From: a virus
Length of the DNA stretch: 64,000 nt
Direction: 5' to 3' (one strand)
Virus record (IMG/VR): IMGVR_UViG_3300037137_001341
Location: 1-64,000 of that record
Shown: piece by piece, positions 63,698 through 64,000 of the stretch
How positions within the stretch are numbered: the first letter of the stretch is position 1
How the letters are laid out: each line of letters starts with the position of its first letter
The notes under the pieces: generated by a model
Database searches by the model: none
What the model saw: only the letters and a program-made list of their open reading frames with translations
Told to the model about the DNA's origin: nothing
Translations under genes and position numbers: made by a program

Positions 63698-64000
63698 GCT
63701 GCCGCCTTCTGCTCGTACTCCCGCCGCAAGACCTCGTAGGCCACGTTGAACTTCTTCAGTCGCTCGACGTTCAATGCGCGCTGCCGATCGCTCTGCGGCC
63801 GGTCGGCGTTGTACTTCAACACGAGCTTCCGGTACTGCCGCTTGATCTGCTCCCAGTTCGAGCGCGGCGGCATCTTCAGCGCCTTGAGCGCCATCGCCAC
63901 GGACATGCCGCCGGGAGCCTGCTGCGCCGGAGGCGGCGGGGATTCCTGACGGCCGTTGGTCCATCCCTCGGCGCGCTTCCTGGCCTTCGTCTCCCCGATG
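63694..64000 (-). CDS. degenerate J-domain protein, 5' end outside the window
   Basis: From ATG 63906 the product (70 aa) reads WEQIKRQYRKLVLKYNADRP then FNVAYEVLRREY, the helix II/III layout of a J-domain, but the HPD tripeptide is replaced by NAD, which should prevent DnaK stimulation. The frame remains open to the window edge with a Pro/Gln-rich stretch, so a longer N-terminus is possible. Confidence 0.55.
   Translation of the reverse strand, partial: IGETKARKRAEGWTNGRQESPPPPAQQAPGGMSVAMALKALKMPPRSNWEQIKRQYRKLVLKYNADRPQSDRQRALNVERLKKFNVAYEVLRREYEQKAAA

Overview
The window is a compact, high-GC (roughly two thirds G+C by eye) piece of a large tailed-phage-like genome, or of a prophage or phage-plasmid. 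Genes are packed end to end with 4-bp stop/start overlaps (ATGA, GTGA, TTGA), most are small, and no rRNA, tRNA or CRISPR array is visible. Five peptidoglycan-directed proteins, a repeat-built tail fibre, a YadA-like fibre, an orphan adenine methyltransferase, an HNH homing endonuclease, GroES and a tyrosine recombinase argue for a phage. No terminase, capsid, portal or polymerase is recognisable here, so this is an accessory and receptor/lysis portion of something larger. A Gly/Thr-rich lipoprotein of the style common in Polyangia-type myxobacteria (46864-47469) hints at a myxobacterial host. That is inference from one gene.

Layout. 1-7698 (+): small coupled genes, DUF4259 protein, N6-adenine methyltransferase, lysozyme-like protein, membrane proteins, zincin-like protein. 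7695-9444 (-): HhH glycosylase-like protein, membrane/coiled-coil protein. 9493-14547 (+): degenerate M23 protein, fibre, amidase, M15 peptidase, interleaved with four proteins sharing one domain (GDGHTF...KGTRFM). 14635-16096 (-): ribbon-helix-helix-like protein, coiled coil, SGNH hydrolase. 16145-22828 (+): lytic transglycosylase, PcfJ-like/pentapeptide fusion, FmdB-like zinc ribbon, then an RNA end-repair cassette (CCA-type nucleotidyltransferase fused to a 2H phosphoesterase, HAD phosphatase, P-loop kinase) and an HNH-AP2 endonuclease. 22836-38770 (-): kinase-like/GNAT fusion, HD phosphohydrolase, J-domain protein, FkbM methyltransferase, then about 25 small genes, one VWA-like. 38774-38938: AT-rich divergent control region. 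38939-47469 (+): MoxR AAA+ ATPase, VWA protein, SWIM zinc-finger protein and small genes. 47466-47900 (-): dual-specificity phosphatase. 47962-52236 (+): 1,424-aa tyrosine recombinase fusion. 52233-64000 (-): two glycosyltransferases, GroES, YadA-like fibre, membrane proteins, degenerate J-domain protein.

How the parts may work together. The 30.9-46.5 kb island is the best candidate for an undescribed system. A MoxR-VWA-SWIM core sits beside an AT-rich divergent control region. A roughly 20-bp leader element recurs upstream of at least six genes in both arms. Eight proteins, including the SWIM protein, end in the same short acidic-aromatic tail ([DS][AP]F[DST][LW] at the C-terminus), as if they dock on one partner. 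A second candidate is the three-gene RNA-repair cassette at 19.0-21.5 kb, which can heal both RNA ends and restore CCA but has no ligase beside it.

Regulation. Ten genes have a TANNNT box 6-9 bases before ATG/GTG, implying leaderless transcripts. Many others carry a stereotyped GGAGRACACATG start. CACATG/CATGTG and GCTAGC words appear enriched. No database search was possible, so family names rest on motifs read by eye.
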